From Cellulomonas sp. SG140 (lineage in GTDB: Bacteria; Actinomycetota; Actinomycetes; Actinomycetales; Cellulomonadaceae): a stretch of 64,000 bases of DNA. A program made the position numbers and the translations under genes. The notes under the pieces were generated by a model. That model had not been told where the DNA came from, did not search any database, and saw only the letters and a list, made by a program, of their open reading frames with translations. Of the stretch, positions 53,872-62,394 are shown in pieces. Location: positions 124,001 to 188,000 of the forward strand of contig NZ_JANZLA010000009.1 of assembly GCF_025770785.1 (NCBI RefSeq), given 5' to 3'. Each line of letters begins with the position of its first letter. Position 1 is the first letter of the stretch.

Positions 53872-54177
53872 ATGGCGACGTCGCCGATCGCCGTCATGCG
53901 CGCGATGAACGAGATTGGTCAGTCGATCGGGACCTGGCGTCGCCTGCGAGAGCTGACCGTCGCTGAGGCTGCCGACCGCGCGGGCGTGAGCGTCAGCACG
54001 CTGCAGCGCCTCGAGCACGGTCAGGGCGGGACCGTGGAGAACCTGCTGCGGGTCGCCCGTGCGCTCGGCATCCTCGATCAGGTCATCGCCTCCGTGGATC
54101 CCATGTCGACCGACGTCGGTCGGCTCCGTGCGGGGCAGGCCCTGCCCGCACGGGTACGACGCAAGGAGCAGCGGTGA
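53872..54177 (+). CDS. hipB: HipB-like HTH antitoxin
   Basis: 101 aa from ATG 53872. XRE-type helix-turn-helix 'IGTWRRLRELTVAEAADRAGVSVSTLQRLEHGQGGTVENLLRVARALGI' occupies residues 20-70. The stop overlaps the hipA start by GTGA, so the antitoxin is made first and coupled. Binds HipA and represses its own promoter in known pairs. Confidence 0.9.
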   Translation: MATSPIAVMRAMNEIGQSIGTWRRLRELTVAEAADRAGVSVSTLQRLEHGQGGTVENLLRVARALGILDQVIASVDPMSTDVGRLRAGQALPARVRRKEQR

Positions 54178-55418
54178 GCGACCTCGTCGTCCAGGTGCAC
54201 GTCGCCATGCCCGACGGCGACGTCGAGGCCGGCACGCTGTACAGCCACCGACGCCGGCGGTTCGAGTCCGCGACGTTCGCCTACGCCCAGGAGTACCTGA
54301 CCAGGAGCGGGGCGTACCAGCTCGACCCCGCGCTGCCGCTGAGCGCTGCCCCGTCGCAGACACCCGTCGGGCACGCGATGTTCGGCGCGTTCGCGGACTG
54401 CGCCCCCGACAGATGGGGACGCATGCTGATCACGAGAGCGCAGGCGCGGACCGCGCGCGAGGCCGGGACCGCCGCACGAGCGCTCGGTGAGATCGACTAC
54501 CTCCTCGGCGTCCGCGACGACCTGCGCCAGGGAGCGCTCCGGTTCCGCACCGGCGACGGCCCGTTCCTCGCGACGGACGAGGCCGGCGTCCCCGCCCTGA
54601 CCGATCTGCCCGAGCTGCTGCGGCTGGCGGACGCGGTCGAGAGCGACGACGTGTCGCTGCCGGACCTCAGGCGGCTGCTGCGGGTGGGCAGCTCGCTCGG
54701 CGGAGCCCGACCGAAGGCCCACGTGCGCGCGGCGGACGGGCGGGTGGCGATCGCGAAGTTCCCCTCGGCGGCGAACGACACCTGGAACGTCATGGCATGG
54801 GAGAAGGTCGCCCTGGACCTGGCCCGAGCAGCAGGCATCACGGTGCCGGACTCCCAGCTGCTCGAGCTCGCCGGGCGGCACGTGCTGGTCGTGGACCGTT
54901 TCGACCGCACGCCGTCGGGGAGACGGGTGGGGTACATCTCGGCGATGACGGCCCTCGAGGCTGTCGACGGGGACCAGCGCAGCTACCTGGAGATCGCCGA
55001 GGTCGTCGAGCAGACGTCCTCCCGGGCGACCGCCGACCTCGCGCAGCTCTGGCGGCGCATCGTCTTCAACGTCCTCGTCTCCAACACCGACGACCACCTC
55101 CGCAACCACGGCTTCCTGCACGCCGGCGGCACCGCGTGGAACCTGGCACCCGCGTTCGACCTCAACCCCGACCCGGCCCCAGGCCCCAAGGACCTGTCCA
55201 CCGCCATCGACACCTCGGACACCTCCGCGAGCCTCGAGCTGGCGATGTCGGTCGCACCGCTGTTCCGCCTGTCCCCTGCGGCCGCCGCCGGGGTTGTCCG
55301 AGAGGTGGCCGACGCGGTCAGCACCTGGCGCTCGTGCGCCGCGGCGTGGCTCGCACCTGCGCAGATCGAGGAGATGTCCCCGGCGTTCGCCGCCTTGGAC
55401 CAGGTTCACAACCTCTGA
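54174..55418 (+). CDS. hipA: HipA-like serine/threonine kinase toxin
   Basis: 414 aa from GTG 54174. HipA N-terminal domain 'GTLYSHRRRRFESATFAYAQEYL' and 'MFGAFADCAPDRWGRMLI'; C-terminal kinase with 'VGSSLGGARPKAHV', 'LVVDRFDR', catalytic loop 'NTDDHLRNHG' (Asp306) and DFG-equivalent 'APAFDLNP'. The glycine-rich loop and catalytic residues are intact, so the toxin appears functional. HipA kinases phosphorylate glutamyl-tRNA synthetase or related targets and stop translation; the target here is unknown. Confidence 0.93.
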   Translation: MSDLVVQVHVAMPDGDVEAGTLYSHRRRRFESATFAYAQEYLTRSGAYQLDPALPLSAAPSQTPVGHAMFGAFADCAPDRWGRMLITRAQARTAREAGTAARALGEIDYLLGVRDDLRQGALRFRTGDGPFLATDEAGVPALTDLPELLRLADAVESDDVSLPDLRRLLRVGSSLGGARPKAHVRAADGRVAIAKFPSAANDTWNVMAWEKVALDLARAAGITVPDSQLLELAGRHVLVVDRFDRTPSGRRVGYISAMTALEAVDGDQRSYLEIAEVVEQTSSRATADLAQLWRRIVFNVLVSNTDDHLRNHGFLHAGGTAWNLAPAFDLNPDPAPGPKDLSTAIDTSDTSASLELAMSVAPLFRLSPAAAAGVVREVADAVSTWRSCAAAWLAPAQIEEMSPAFAALDQVHNL

Positions 55419-55428
55419 CGGGCCACCT

Positions 55429-56622
55429 TCAGGCGGCCGGCGCCTTGGGTGGCTTGGGCCGGACGACGCCGTCCGTCGGCGCCGGGACCGTGGACCCGTC
55501 GAGCGTCACCAGCGCCGGCATCGGCACGCCCAGCGGTCCCGGCCACGGCGCCGTCGCCGGCACCGACGGATGGGCGGGCGGCGTCGGCTGCTGGATCGTC
55601 GTCCCCGGCGCCGGCGGCACCGGCCGAGGCGCAGCACCCAGGTCCACCAGCCCCGCCATGCTCGGCGCCGAGTCGACGCGCGGCACGCCCATCGGCGGCA
55701 GACCGAGCAGGTCGATGATCGTCTTCGGGATGCTGGCGTGGGAGTGCCAGGCGGTGTCGACCGCCTGCGTCACCCGCCCGCCGAACATCACCAGCGGGAT
55801 CCGCGACCCGCCGATCGCCTGGAACCCGTCCGGGTGCAGCGCGTCCGGCACCGTCTCGATCGACGGCGTCTTCACGTGGTCCGCGTACCCGCCCCAGTCG
55901 TCCCAAGTGAGGATGAACGTGGTGTCGTCCCACCCGCCGCCGTCGATCACGGCCTGCACGCGCGACCACACCAGGTTCTGCCCGCGGGTGACGTAGTCCG
56001 GCTGCGGGGTCGCCGGCGGGTGCTCGTCGTACCCCGCCGGGCTCCAGACGTAGCAGACCTGCGGCAGCTCACCGCCCGTCGCCATCGGCACGAACTCGTT
56101 GGGGTGGTGCACGTGGGTCTGCCCGGGTGCGCTGGTCAGCGACGTGTAGAACTTCGCCGGGTACCCGTGCTCGTCGGGGAACGCTCCCCACGACACCCCG
56201 GCCTTGTCCGCCACGGTGAAGATCGACGGCAGGTCCCACACCGGCGACGGGCCGACGAACGGCGGGTTCTTCAGCGTCGGCATCTGCCCGCCGATCGCCA
56301 GCATGTGCCCGGGCGTCGAGTTCGACCCCGAGCCGAAGTGGTGGTCGGCGAACACGAACGTCTTGGCCAGCCACGCGTAGTACGGGATCACCGCATCGGT
56401 GTCCACCTGCGCGGCGACCGCCGGGTAGTCGCCCATCGCGTAGTGCACCCACGCGTTGCGGTCGTGCGGCTGGTCGTGGTCGGGCGGAGCCGCGAGCAGC
56501 GGGCCGGTCGCGACGGCGGCGCCCCAGGCCGCCATCGAGGCGAAGTAGAAGTCCGTCGTCTTGTTCTCCTGCAGGAAGACGACGACACGGTGACCGGATG
56601 CAGCCTGCGTCGAGTCGGGCAC
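55429..56622 (-). CDS. Phosphoesterase (PF04185 phospholipase C/acid phosphatase-like)
   Basis: 397 aa from GTG 56622. 'VVVFLQENKTTDFYFASMAAWG' is the family opening with the metal-binding Glu-Asn-Lys-Thr-Thr-Asp; 'FADHHFGSGSNSTPGHMLAIGGQ', 'WGAFPDEHGYPAKFY' and 'ILTWDDWGGYADHV' are the remaining active-site motifs of the alkaline-phosphatase-like fold. A Pro/Ala-rich tail closes it. Relatives are usually exported by a signal peptide, but none is visible here and the upstream frame is closed by a stop. Confidence 0.85.
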   Translation of the reverse strand: MPDSTQAASGHRVVVFLQENKTTDFYFASMAAWGAAVATGPLLAAPPDHDQPHDRNAWVHYAMGDYPAVAAQVDTDAVIPYYAWLAKTFVFADHHFGSGSNSTPGHMLAIGGQMPTLKNPPFVGPSPVWDLPSIFTVADKAGVSWGAFPDEHGYPAKFYTSLTSAPGQTHVHHPNEFVPMATGGELPQVCYVWSPAGYDEHPPATPQPDYVTRGQNLVWSRVQAVIDGGGWDDTTFILTWDDWGGYADHVKTPSIETVPDALHPDGFQAIGGSRIPLVMFGGRVTQAVDTAWHSHASIPKTIIDLLGLPPMGVPRVDSAPSMAGLVDLGAAPRPVPPAPGTTIQQPTPPAHPSVPATAPWPGPLGVPMPALVTLDGSTVPAPTDGVVRPKPPKAPAA

Positions 56623-56739
56623 GTCGGCAGTGTCGCCCCCACCGCCACGGTCCGCACCCGGGGTCGGCGCCGCAGCCCTTGGCGGTTTCTTGGCGGCGGC
56701 CTACGAGGCTGACGGGGAACCTGCAGGAAGGCGCACCCC

Positions 56740-57447
56740 GTGACGAGCAGCATCAGCAGCACCCGCACCACCGGCCCGGACGCCGGACGACTCGCAGCGG
56801 CCGGCGCGGGGCTCGTCGTCGTGCTGCTGGTGGGGCTGCTGGTCGCACCGCTGCAGGGGTGGACCGCGAGCGAGCTGAGCGTCGTCCAGTGGCTCTCCGA
56901 GCACCACGCACCGGCACTCGACGCGGTCACGGCGGCGATCGGCACGTTGGCCTCGCCGCCCGTCGGGCTAGGGCTGCTCGTCGTGCTGTGCGCGGTGGGT
57001 GCCCGCCGGGTGGGGGTGCGCCGGGCCGTGGTCCTGCTCGGCGTCGCCGGCCTGACCCTCGCGGGCGGGATCGTGCTCAAGATCCTGGTGCACCGGCCGC
57101 GCCCGGACGTCGCCCTGCTCGCCTCGCCGCCCCCGGTGGACACGAGCTTCGGCTACCCGAGCGGGCACACGACGGTGGCGGCGGTGCTGGTGCTGACGGC
57201 CCTCGCGCTGCTCGGCCCCCGTCGCAGCCGCCTCTGGGTGCCGGTCGGCGTGCTGCTGGCGGTCGTCGTCGCCGCGTCCCGGGTCTACCTGGGCGCGCAC
57301 TACCCGCTCGACGTCGTCGCGGCCGTCGTCTACGCGGCGTCCGCGTTCACGCTCGTGTCCGTCCTGGTCACGACGAAGCCGGCCCAGCGCCTGCTGTCCG
57401 TGGTGCGCCTCGACACCCCCGCCGCCCGTGAAGGAGACCGCGCGTGA
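56740..57447 (+). CDS. PAP2-family membrane phosphatase
   Basis: 235 aa from GTG 56740. Six predicted helices. The three phosphatase motifs are intact: 'KILVHRPRP', 'YPSGH' and 'SRVYLGAHYPLDV'. Dephosphorylates lipid phosphates such as undecaprenyl pyrophosphate or phosphatidate on the outer leaflet. Overlaps the DedA start by GTGA; together with DedA it suggests lipid-carrier recycling. Confidence 0.93.
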   Translation: MTSSISSTRTTGPDAGRLAAAGAGLVVVLLVGLLVAPLQGWTASELSVVQWLSEHHAPALDAVTAAIGTLASPPVGLGLLVVLCAVGARRVGVRRAVVLLGVAGLTLAGGIVLKILVHRPRPDVALLASPPPVDTSFGYPSGHTTVAAVLVLTALALLGPRRSRLWVPVGVLLAVVVAASRVYLGAHYPLDVVAAVVYAASAFTLVSVLVTTKPAQRLLSVVRLDTPAAREGDRA

Positions 57448-58133
57448 TCTCGTCCCTGGTCGCAGGCCTGTCCGGAGGTGTGTCGACCGGACTCACCACA
57501 GGCCTCTCGATCTCCCCCGAGCCGCTGCTGCACGCCCTCGGCCCGTGGGCGCTGGTCGGCATCGCGGTGATGATCTTCGTCGAGTCCGGGGTGCTGTTCC
57601 CCTTCCTGCCGGGCGACTCCCTGATCCTCACTGCGGTGCTGCTGCGCGCCCAGCTCGGGCTGTCACCGTGGGCGATCGCCGGCGTCGCGCTGGCCGCCGC
57701 GGTGGCGGGTGACCAGACCGGCTACTGGCTGGGCCACCGGTTCGGGCGCCGGTTCTTCCGCGACGACGCCCGCGTGCTGACCACCGCCCGGCTGGCGGAG
57801 GCCGAGCGGTTCTTCGACCGATACGGACCCGTGTCCCTGGTGCTGGCGCGGTTCGTGCCGATCGTGCGGACCTACGTGCCGCTGGTCGCGGGCACCGCGC
57901 GGCTGCGGTACCGGCGGTTCGTCGTCTGGAACGTCACCGGCGCGCTCCTCTGGGTGGTCGGCCTGACTCTCGTCGCCCTGCTGCTGGGCGGCATCCCGTT
58001 CGTCGCCAAGAACATCGACCTGCTCGCGATCGTCGTGGTGGTCGTCTCCGTCCTGCCCCTGGTGGTCACGGGTCTGCGCCGACGCGGCCAGAATCAGGAC
58101 CGTGAGCTGGTGGACGCCGACCGGGACGCCTGA
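57444..58133 (+). CDS. DedA-family membrane protein (copy 2)
   Basis: 229 aa from GTG 57444. Near duplicate of the protein at 9054-9707: 'VESGVLFPFLPGDSLILTAVLL', 'GDQTGYWLGHRFGRRFF' and 'RYGPVSLVLARFVPIVRTYVPLVAG' are nearly unchanged, only the extreme ends and a few helices differ. Placed between PAP2 and a two-component system; proposed lipid-carrier transporter. Confidence 0.95.
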   Translation: MISSLVAGLSGGVSTGLTTGLSISPEPLLHALGPWALVGIAVMIFVESGVLFPFLPGDSLILTAVLLRAQLGLSPWAIAGVALAAAVAGDQTGYWLGHRFGRRFFRDDARVLTTARLAEAERFFDRYGPVSLVLARFVPIVRTYVPLVAGTARLRYRRFVVWNVTGALLWVVGLTLVALLLGGIPFVAKNIDLLAIVVVVVSVLPLVVTGLRRRGQNQDRELVDADRDA

Positions 58134-58136
58134 GCC

Positions 58137-58802
58137 ATGACGGCGCCCACCCGCCGCCTGTCCCTGCTGCTCCTCGAGGACGATCCGCGCCTCGCACCCG
58201 TGGTCGCCGAGCTGCTGTCGGAGGTCTACGACGTGACGCTCGTCGCCGACGGCGCCGTCGCCCTGGAACGCGCGTTGACCGGTGAGTTCGACCTGCTGGT
58301 GCTCGACCGCCGGGTGCCCACCCTCGACGGCCTGGAGGTGGTGCGCCGGCTCCGCGCCCAGCACGTCGCCACTCCGGTGCTGCTGCTGACGGCGCTGGGG
58401 ACGACGGCGGACACGGTTGCCGGCCTCGACGCGGGTGCCGACGACTACGTCGTCAAGCCGTTCGAGCTCGACGAGCTGCTCGCCCGCCTCCGCGCGCTCA
58501 CCCGCGACCACACCGGCCCGCAGCAGCAGCTCGGCGGGTGGACCTACCGGCCCGGCTCCGGCGAGATCCACTCCCCGTACGAGGGCCGGATCCTGCTGAC
58601 CGTCCGCGAGGACGCCCTCCTCGCGATGCTCGCGGCCGAGCCGGACCGGGTCTTCAGCCGCACCCAGATCCTCACGGCGGTGTTCCCGCACGGCGAGGCC
58701 GAGGGCACGGTCGACGCGTACGTGCACTACCTGCGGCGCAAGACGGACCGCGACCTCATCGACACCGTGCGCGGTCGGGGCTACCGACTGGGGCGCCCGT
58801 GA
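58137..58802 (+). CDS. OmpR-family response regulator
   Basis: 221 aa from ATG 58137, 3 nt after the DedA stop. Receiver: acidic pocket E14-D15-D16, phosphoacceptor D57, switch T85, K107. C-terminal winged helix 'LTVREDALLAMLAAEPDRVFSRTQILTAVFP' and 'VDAYVHYLRRKTDRDLIDTVRGRGYRLG' is complete. Stop overlaps the kinase start (GTGA). Probably controls its own operon (PAP2-dedA) or envelope genes. Confidence 0.95.
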   Translation: MTAPTRRLSLLLLEDDPRLAPVVAELLSEVYDVTLVADGAVALERALTGEFDLLVLDRRVPTLDGLEVVRRLRAQHVATPVLLLTALGTTADTVAGLDAGADDYVVKPFELDELLARLRALTRDHTGPQQQLGGWTYRPGSGEIHSPYEGRILLTVREDALLAMLAAEPDRVFSRTQILTAVFPHGEAEGTVDAYVHYLRRKTDRDLIDTVRGRGYRLGRP

Positions 58803-59845
58803 GCGACCGCCCTCGGCTGTCCGTGGACGCCCGCCGGGCGATGCGCACCTCGGTGGTGTCCATCGGCGTGGCGGTCGCCGTCACCGCAGCGGTCCTGGTT
58901 GCGGGCGTGCTCACCGTCACCGCGCTCTACCTGTGGCTGCAGTCGACCCCCGCCGAACGCCGGGAGCCGCCCAAGCCGGGCGACCTGACGCTGTCCATCG
59001 ACGCCGGCCACGTGCTGCTCGGTCTCGCGCTGGTCGGCGGCGCCGCCGTGGTGATCGCCGGCGTGGCCACGCTGTTCATCGCCCGCCGTGCCGTCCGGCC
59101 GCTGGAGGACGCCTTCGACCGGCAGCGCCGGTTCGTCGCCGACGCCAGCCACGAGCTCCGCACCCCGCTGACGGTGCTGCACGCCCGCATCCAGCTGCTG
59201 TCCCGCCGGGTGGGTCCGGACTCGGAGGCTGCACCCCTGGTCCGCGAGCTGACCGACGACGCGCAGGACCTGATCCGCATCGTCAACGACCTGCTGGCCG
59301 CGTCCGACGGCCCGACCGCACCACCCGAGGTCCCGACCGCCTCGGCGATCGGCCCCGCGCCCGACGGGCGCACCGACGTCCACGCCGTGCTCGAGGACGC
59401 GGTCCTCGCCGCCCGGTCCTCGACGAGCGTCGCACCGCTCGGCGTCGTGGTCGACTCCGTCGCGGAGCCTCTCGCGGTCCGCATCCCCACCGCCGCGCTG
59501 CGCCAGTGCCTGCTCGCCCTCCTCGAGAACGCCCTCCGGCACTCTCCCGCGGGTGGCACGGTCAGGGTCACAGTCGCGCGGACCGGTCGCTTCGCCGCCG
59601 TCGACGTGCACGACGACGGCCCGGCGCTGAGTGCTGCCGAGGCGGCCCGGCTGTTCGACCGCTTCGCCCACCGCCCCCCGTCGTCCGGGGCGACCAGGCC
59701 GGGGTCCGCTCTCCGGCCGGCACCGGCGCTGGGCCTGTTCCCCGTGCGGGAGACGGTCGCCCACCACGGCGGCTCGGTCGCGGTGGTGCCGACCACCGGT
59801 CCCGAGGCCGGCACCACCATCCGACTCCTGCTGCCCGTCGCCTGA
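58799..59845 (+). CDS. Sensor histidine kinase
   Basis: 348 aa from GTG 58799. Two transmembrane helices at about 19-47 and 72-96 with a short extracellular loop of about 24 residues, then the H-box 'RRFVADASHELRTPLTVLHARIQLL' (His118), N-box 'LLALLENALRHS' and a C-terminal ATPase. The G1 box reads 'DVHDDGPALS' instead of DxGxG, and the G2 box 'PALGLFPVRETVAHHGG' is also atypical, yet the domain is otherwise complete. The small sensor loop suggests intramembrane or envelope sensing. Confidence 0.93.
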   Translation: MSDRPRLSVDARRAMRTSVVSIGVAVAVTAAVLVAGVLTVTALYLWLQSTPAERREPPKPGDLTLSIDAGHVLLGLALVGGAAVVIAGVATLFIARRAVRPLEDAFDRQRRFVADASHELRTPLTVLHARIQLLSRRVGPDSEAAPLVRELTDDAQDLIRIVNDLLAASDGPTAPPEVPTASAIGPAPDGRTDVHAVLEDAVLAARSSTSVAPLGVVVDSVAEPLAVRIPTAALRQCLLALLENALRHSPAGGTVRVTVARTGRFAAVDVHDDGPALSAAEAARLFDRFAHRPPSSGATRPGSALRPAPALGLFPVRETVAHHGGSVAVVPTTGPEAGTTIRLLLPVA

Positions 59846-59896
59846 CCTTGCGTCCACGTCCCGTCGGGCGCGATCGGCCCCGGGCAGCGCCCGACG

Positions 59897-60319
59897 TCAG
59901 TCCTCGACGACCTTGAGGGTGACCTCGACGTTGCCGCGGGTGGCGTTGGAGTAGGGGCACACCTGGTGCGCGGCCTCGACGAGCGCCCGCGCCTGGCCAC
60001 GGTCGAGGTCGGGGATGACCACCTCGAGCTCGACGGCCAGCCCGAACCCGCCCTGCCCGTTGCGGCCGATGCCGACGCGCGCGCCGACGCTGGTGTCGTG
60101 CAGCGCGACCTTCTGGGTACGCGCCACCGACAGCAGGGCGCTGTGGAAGCAGGCGGCGTAGCCGGACGCGAACAGCAGCTCGGGGTTGAGCGCGCCGCCC
60201 TCGCCACCCATGTCCTTGGGCACGCGCACGTCGGCGTCGAGCAGCCCGTCCATCGTGGCGACGTGGCCGTTGCGACCGTCGCCGGTGGCCAGGGCCTCGG
60301 CCGTGTAGAGGATCTCCAT
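59897..60319 (-). CDS. ohr: Organic hydroperoxide resistance protein (Ohr)
   Basis: 140 aa from ATG 60319 with AGGTG upstream. 'MEILYTAEALATGDGRNGHV', 'NPELLFASGYAACFHSALL' (peroxidatic Cys) and 'AHQVCPYSNATRGNVEVTL' (resolving Cys) are the Ohr signatures. Thiol peroxidase reducing organic hydroperoxides, with lipoylated partners in known cases. Second gene after ohrR on the same strand. Confidence 0.97.
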   Translation of the reverse strand: MEILYTAEALATGDGRNGHVATMDGLLDADVRVPKDMGGEGGALNPELLFASGYAACFHSALLSVARTQKVALHDTSVGARVGIGRNGQGGFGLAVELEVVIPDLDRGQARALVEAAHQVCPYSNATRGNVEVTLKVVED

Positions 60320-60350
60320 GACGTTCACCTTCCGTTGATGTTCTGAGGGG

Positions 60351-60800
60351 TCAGGACGCGACAGTGGCCGCATCCGCGTTGGAGGCCTGCACGCTGCCGG
60401 TCAGCCGGTGCAGGGAGTCGAGCAGCTCGCGGGCGGACTCGACGGTCAGGCTCATGCACTGCGCGACCTGCGCCGGCACGTCCGCCATCTCCGTCCGCAG
60501 CTCGTGCCCGCGGGCGGTGAGGTCGACGGTGACGACGCGCCCGTCGGCCTGATCCCGCGAGCGGGTGACGATGCCGGCCGTCTCCATCCGACGCAGCAGG
60601 GGCGAGAGGGTGCCGGAGTCCAGGGCCAGGTCGTCGCCGAGCTGCCGCACGGACCGCGGCCCCTGCGTCCACAGCTCGACCAGCACCAGGTACTGCGGGT
60701 AGGTGAGCCCCCACGGCTCCAGCAGGCGCCGGTAGGCCTGCGTCGTGGCGCGGCTCGCCGAGTACAGCGAGAAGCACACCATCCGGTCCAGCGCGGTCAT
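60351..60800 (-). CDS. ohrR: OhrR-type MarR regulator
   Basis: 149 aa from ATG 60800. 'MTALDRMVCFSLYSASRATTQAYRRLLEPWGLTYPQYLVLVELW' holds the redox-sensing Cys (residue 9) and nearby Tyr; 'SVRQLGDDLALDSGTLSPLLRRMETAGIVTRSRDQADGRVVTVDLT' is the winged helix. Oxidation of the Cys by organic peroxides releases the operator, inducing itself and ohr encoded 31 nt downstream. Confidence 0.95.
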   Translation of the reverse strand: MTALDRMVCFSLYSASRATTQAYRRLLEPWGLTYPQYLVLVELWTQGPRSVRQLGDDLALDSGTLSPLLRRMETAGIVTRSRDQADGRVVTVDLTARGHELRTEMADVPAQVAQCMSLTVESARELLDSLHRLTGSVQASNADAATVAS

Positions 60801-60810
60801 GGCAGAACAG

Positions 60811-60835
60811 TTGCACACAATCGAGTTGTGCACAA
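60811..60835 (-). promoter_or_regulatory. OhrR operator
   Basis: TTGCACACAA (60811-60820) and TTGTGCACAA (60826-60835) form an inverted repeat (core CACAA-TCGAG-TTGTG); the second arm is itself a perfect palindrome. It lies 11 nt upstream of the ohrR start, the location and type of site known for OhrR regulators. Confidence 0.75.
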
Positions 60836-61050
60836 CCGACGACCCCGGCGCCGTGCCGCACCGCGCGCTGAGGATCGGGAGCTTCCCCACATTCGGGCCC
60901 AACAGCCCAGGGCCGCAGCACCCGTGATGTGCACGAGCACCGACGTTCGCGACCCTCCGCCTGTGGACAACTCCCTGACCGCGACCGAGGACGAACTGGC
61001 TGGATAGACCAGGGCCTCCGACCACAGGCTTCGCTGCACCAGGAGGATCC

Positions 61051-62163
61051 ATGTCCACGTCCGACGTCGCCGACCCGGCACCGCCCACCACCGACGTGAA
61101 GGAATCGCCCACCGCCGAGGCGAAGGAACCGTCCCCTGCGGGCGTCGCTGCCGCGAGGAGGAAGCTCGTTCGGCGGGTCGCCTTCGCCCTCGGTTCCCTC
61201 GCAGCTGTCGGAGCCGTCGTCCTGATCGCACGGTCCGTGCTGTCGGCGACCGTCTTCACCCCGGACGCGCCGGTCCGGGAGTACGTCGCCGCCATGGAAC
61301 GCGGTGACGCTGCCGGCGCGGCGCGGCTTCTGCCTGGTCTCGACGACTCCGACCGGCTGAGCAACTCCGAATGGGCCAAGGCCGGCGACCACCCGAGCGG
61401 CGGTCACGTGGTCGAGGTCACCGGGACCACGACCTCGAAGAGGGTGCGGGTCTCCTGGCAGCAGGCGGGTGGCACGTACGACCAGACGTTCCTGGTCGAG
61501 GCATCGGGCCATCGCTACGGCCTGCTCCCTCATTGGACCTTGGTCTACACGAAGCCCAACGACGTCGAGATCTCGGGGGTCGTGCCGCTCGGCGTCGATT
61601 CCTTCGTCGTCAACGGAGACACGTACTCCAGCAGCAAGGATCTCTTCCTGGGGTTCTTGCCGGGGACCTACACCATCACGCTGCCGGTGACCGACGAGCA
61701 GAAGAGTCTGATCACGTCGACGACCCAGACGGTGACCGTCCACCCCGACGGAACGACCACCTGGAAGGACAGCAGCGCCGACCCTGCCGGGCTGGCGTAC
61801 TCGCTGACCGACGAGGGCAGGAAGTCCGCGGACGGGCAGGTGCTGGCGTACCTCAACGACAGGTGCTGGTCCGCGACGACCCTGGACGTACCGGTCTGCG
61901 CCGTCACCGCGTGGCAGCCGGCACTGGTGAGCAACGTCCACTGGCAGATGAGCGACGCCCCCCAGGTCCAGTACACGTTCGCCACCGCGAACCCGGTTGC
62001 GCTGCGCGCCGTCGTGGCCGGCCACGCCACCGCCACCTACACGGCCACGCCGTACTGGTCCGGCGACCCGCCCAGGGACGAGGCGGTGACCGCGACCTAC
62101 GCCGTGGTGCTGGAGCTCCAGCCCCGGAACGGCACATGGGCGATCAGCTCTGGAGCGGCCTGA
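61051..62163 (+). CDS. Single-pass membrane protein with large external domain, hypothetical
   Basis: 370 aa from ATG 61051 with AGGAGG upstream. An acidic Pro-rich cytoplasmic lead, basic patch ARRKLVRR, transmembrane helix at about 42-65, then about 300 extracellular residues. 'YVAAMERGDAAGAARLLPGL' resembles the NTF2-like or TcaA-type start, and 'GVVPLGVDSFVVNGDTYSSSKDLFLGFLPGTYTITLPVTDEQ' looks like a TcaA-type beta domain. One Cys pair lies at 'DRCWSATTLDVPVCAV'. No firm family; possibly cell-wall-related. Confidence 0.7.
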   Translation: MSTSDVADPAPPTTDVKESPTAEAKEPSPAGVAAARRKLVRRVAFALGSLAAVGAVVLIARSVLSATVFTPDAPVREYVAAMERGDAAGAARLLPGLDDSDRLSNSEWAKAGDHPSGGHVVEVTGTTTSKRVRVSWQQAGGTYDQTFLVEASGHRYGLLPHWTLVYTKPNDVEISGVVPLGVDSFVVNGDTYSSSKDLFLGFLPGTYTITLPVTDEQKSLITSTTQTVTVHPDGTTTWKDSSADPAGLAYSLTDEGRKSADGQVLAYLNDRCWSATTLDVPVCAVTAWQPALVSNVHWQMSDAPQVQYTFATANPVALRAVVAGHATATYTATPYWSGDPPRDEAVTATYAVVLELQPRNGTWAISSGAA

Positions 62164-62186
62164 TCGCCTGCCAGACCTGGACGTAG

Positions 62187-62228
62187 GAACGGCCCTGACC
62201 TGCGGCAGCGCCGCTGTCAGGGCCGTTC
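62187..62228. terminator. Hairpin terminator between the membrane protein gene and tRNA-Ser
   Basis: A perfect 13-bp inverted repeat (62187-62199 with 62216-62228) enclosing a GC-rich inner hairpin. It can serve both the rightward CDS and the leftward tRNA gene. Confidence 0.75.
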
Positions 62229-62237
62229 GCGCGATGG

Positions 62238-62324
62238 CGGTAGCGGTGGGATTCGAACCCACGGTGGACTTTCACCCACACACGCTTTCGAGGCGTGCTC
62301 CTTTGGCCGCTCGGACACGCTACC
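62238..62324 (-). tRNA. tRNA-Ser (anticodon CGA)
   Basis: 87 nt; acceptor stem GGTAGCG pairs with CGCTACC, T-arm GGTTCGAATCC, a long variable arm, and anticodon stem CACGC/GCGTG with loop CTCGAAA, giving anticodon CGA (codon UCG). The discriminator is G; no CCA is encoded. Class II tRNA of normal serine type. Confidence 0.97.
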
Positions 62325-62394
62325 TCGCGGGAGCAGGGTACCCGAGGCGCCGCCCGCCGCCGAATCCGCCCGGCGCCGACCTACCGTGGACGCC

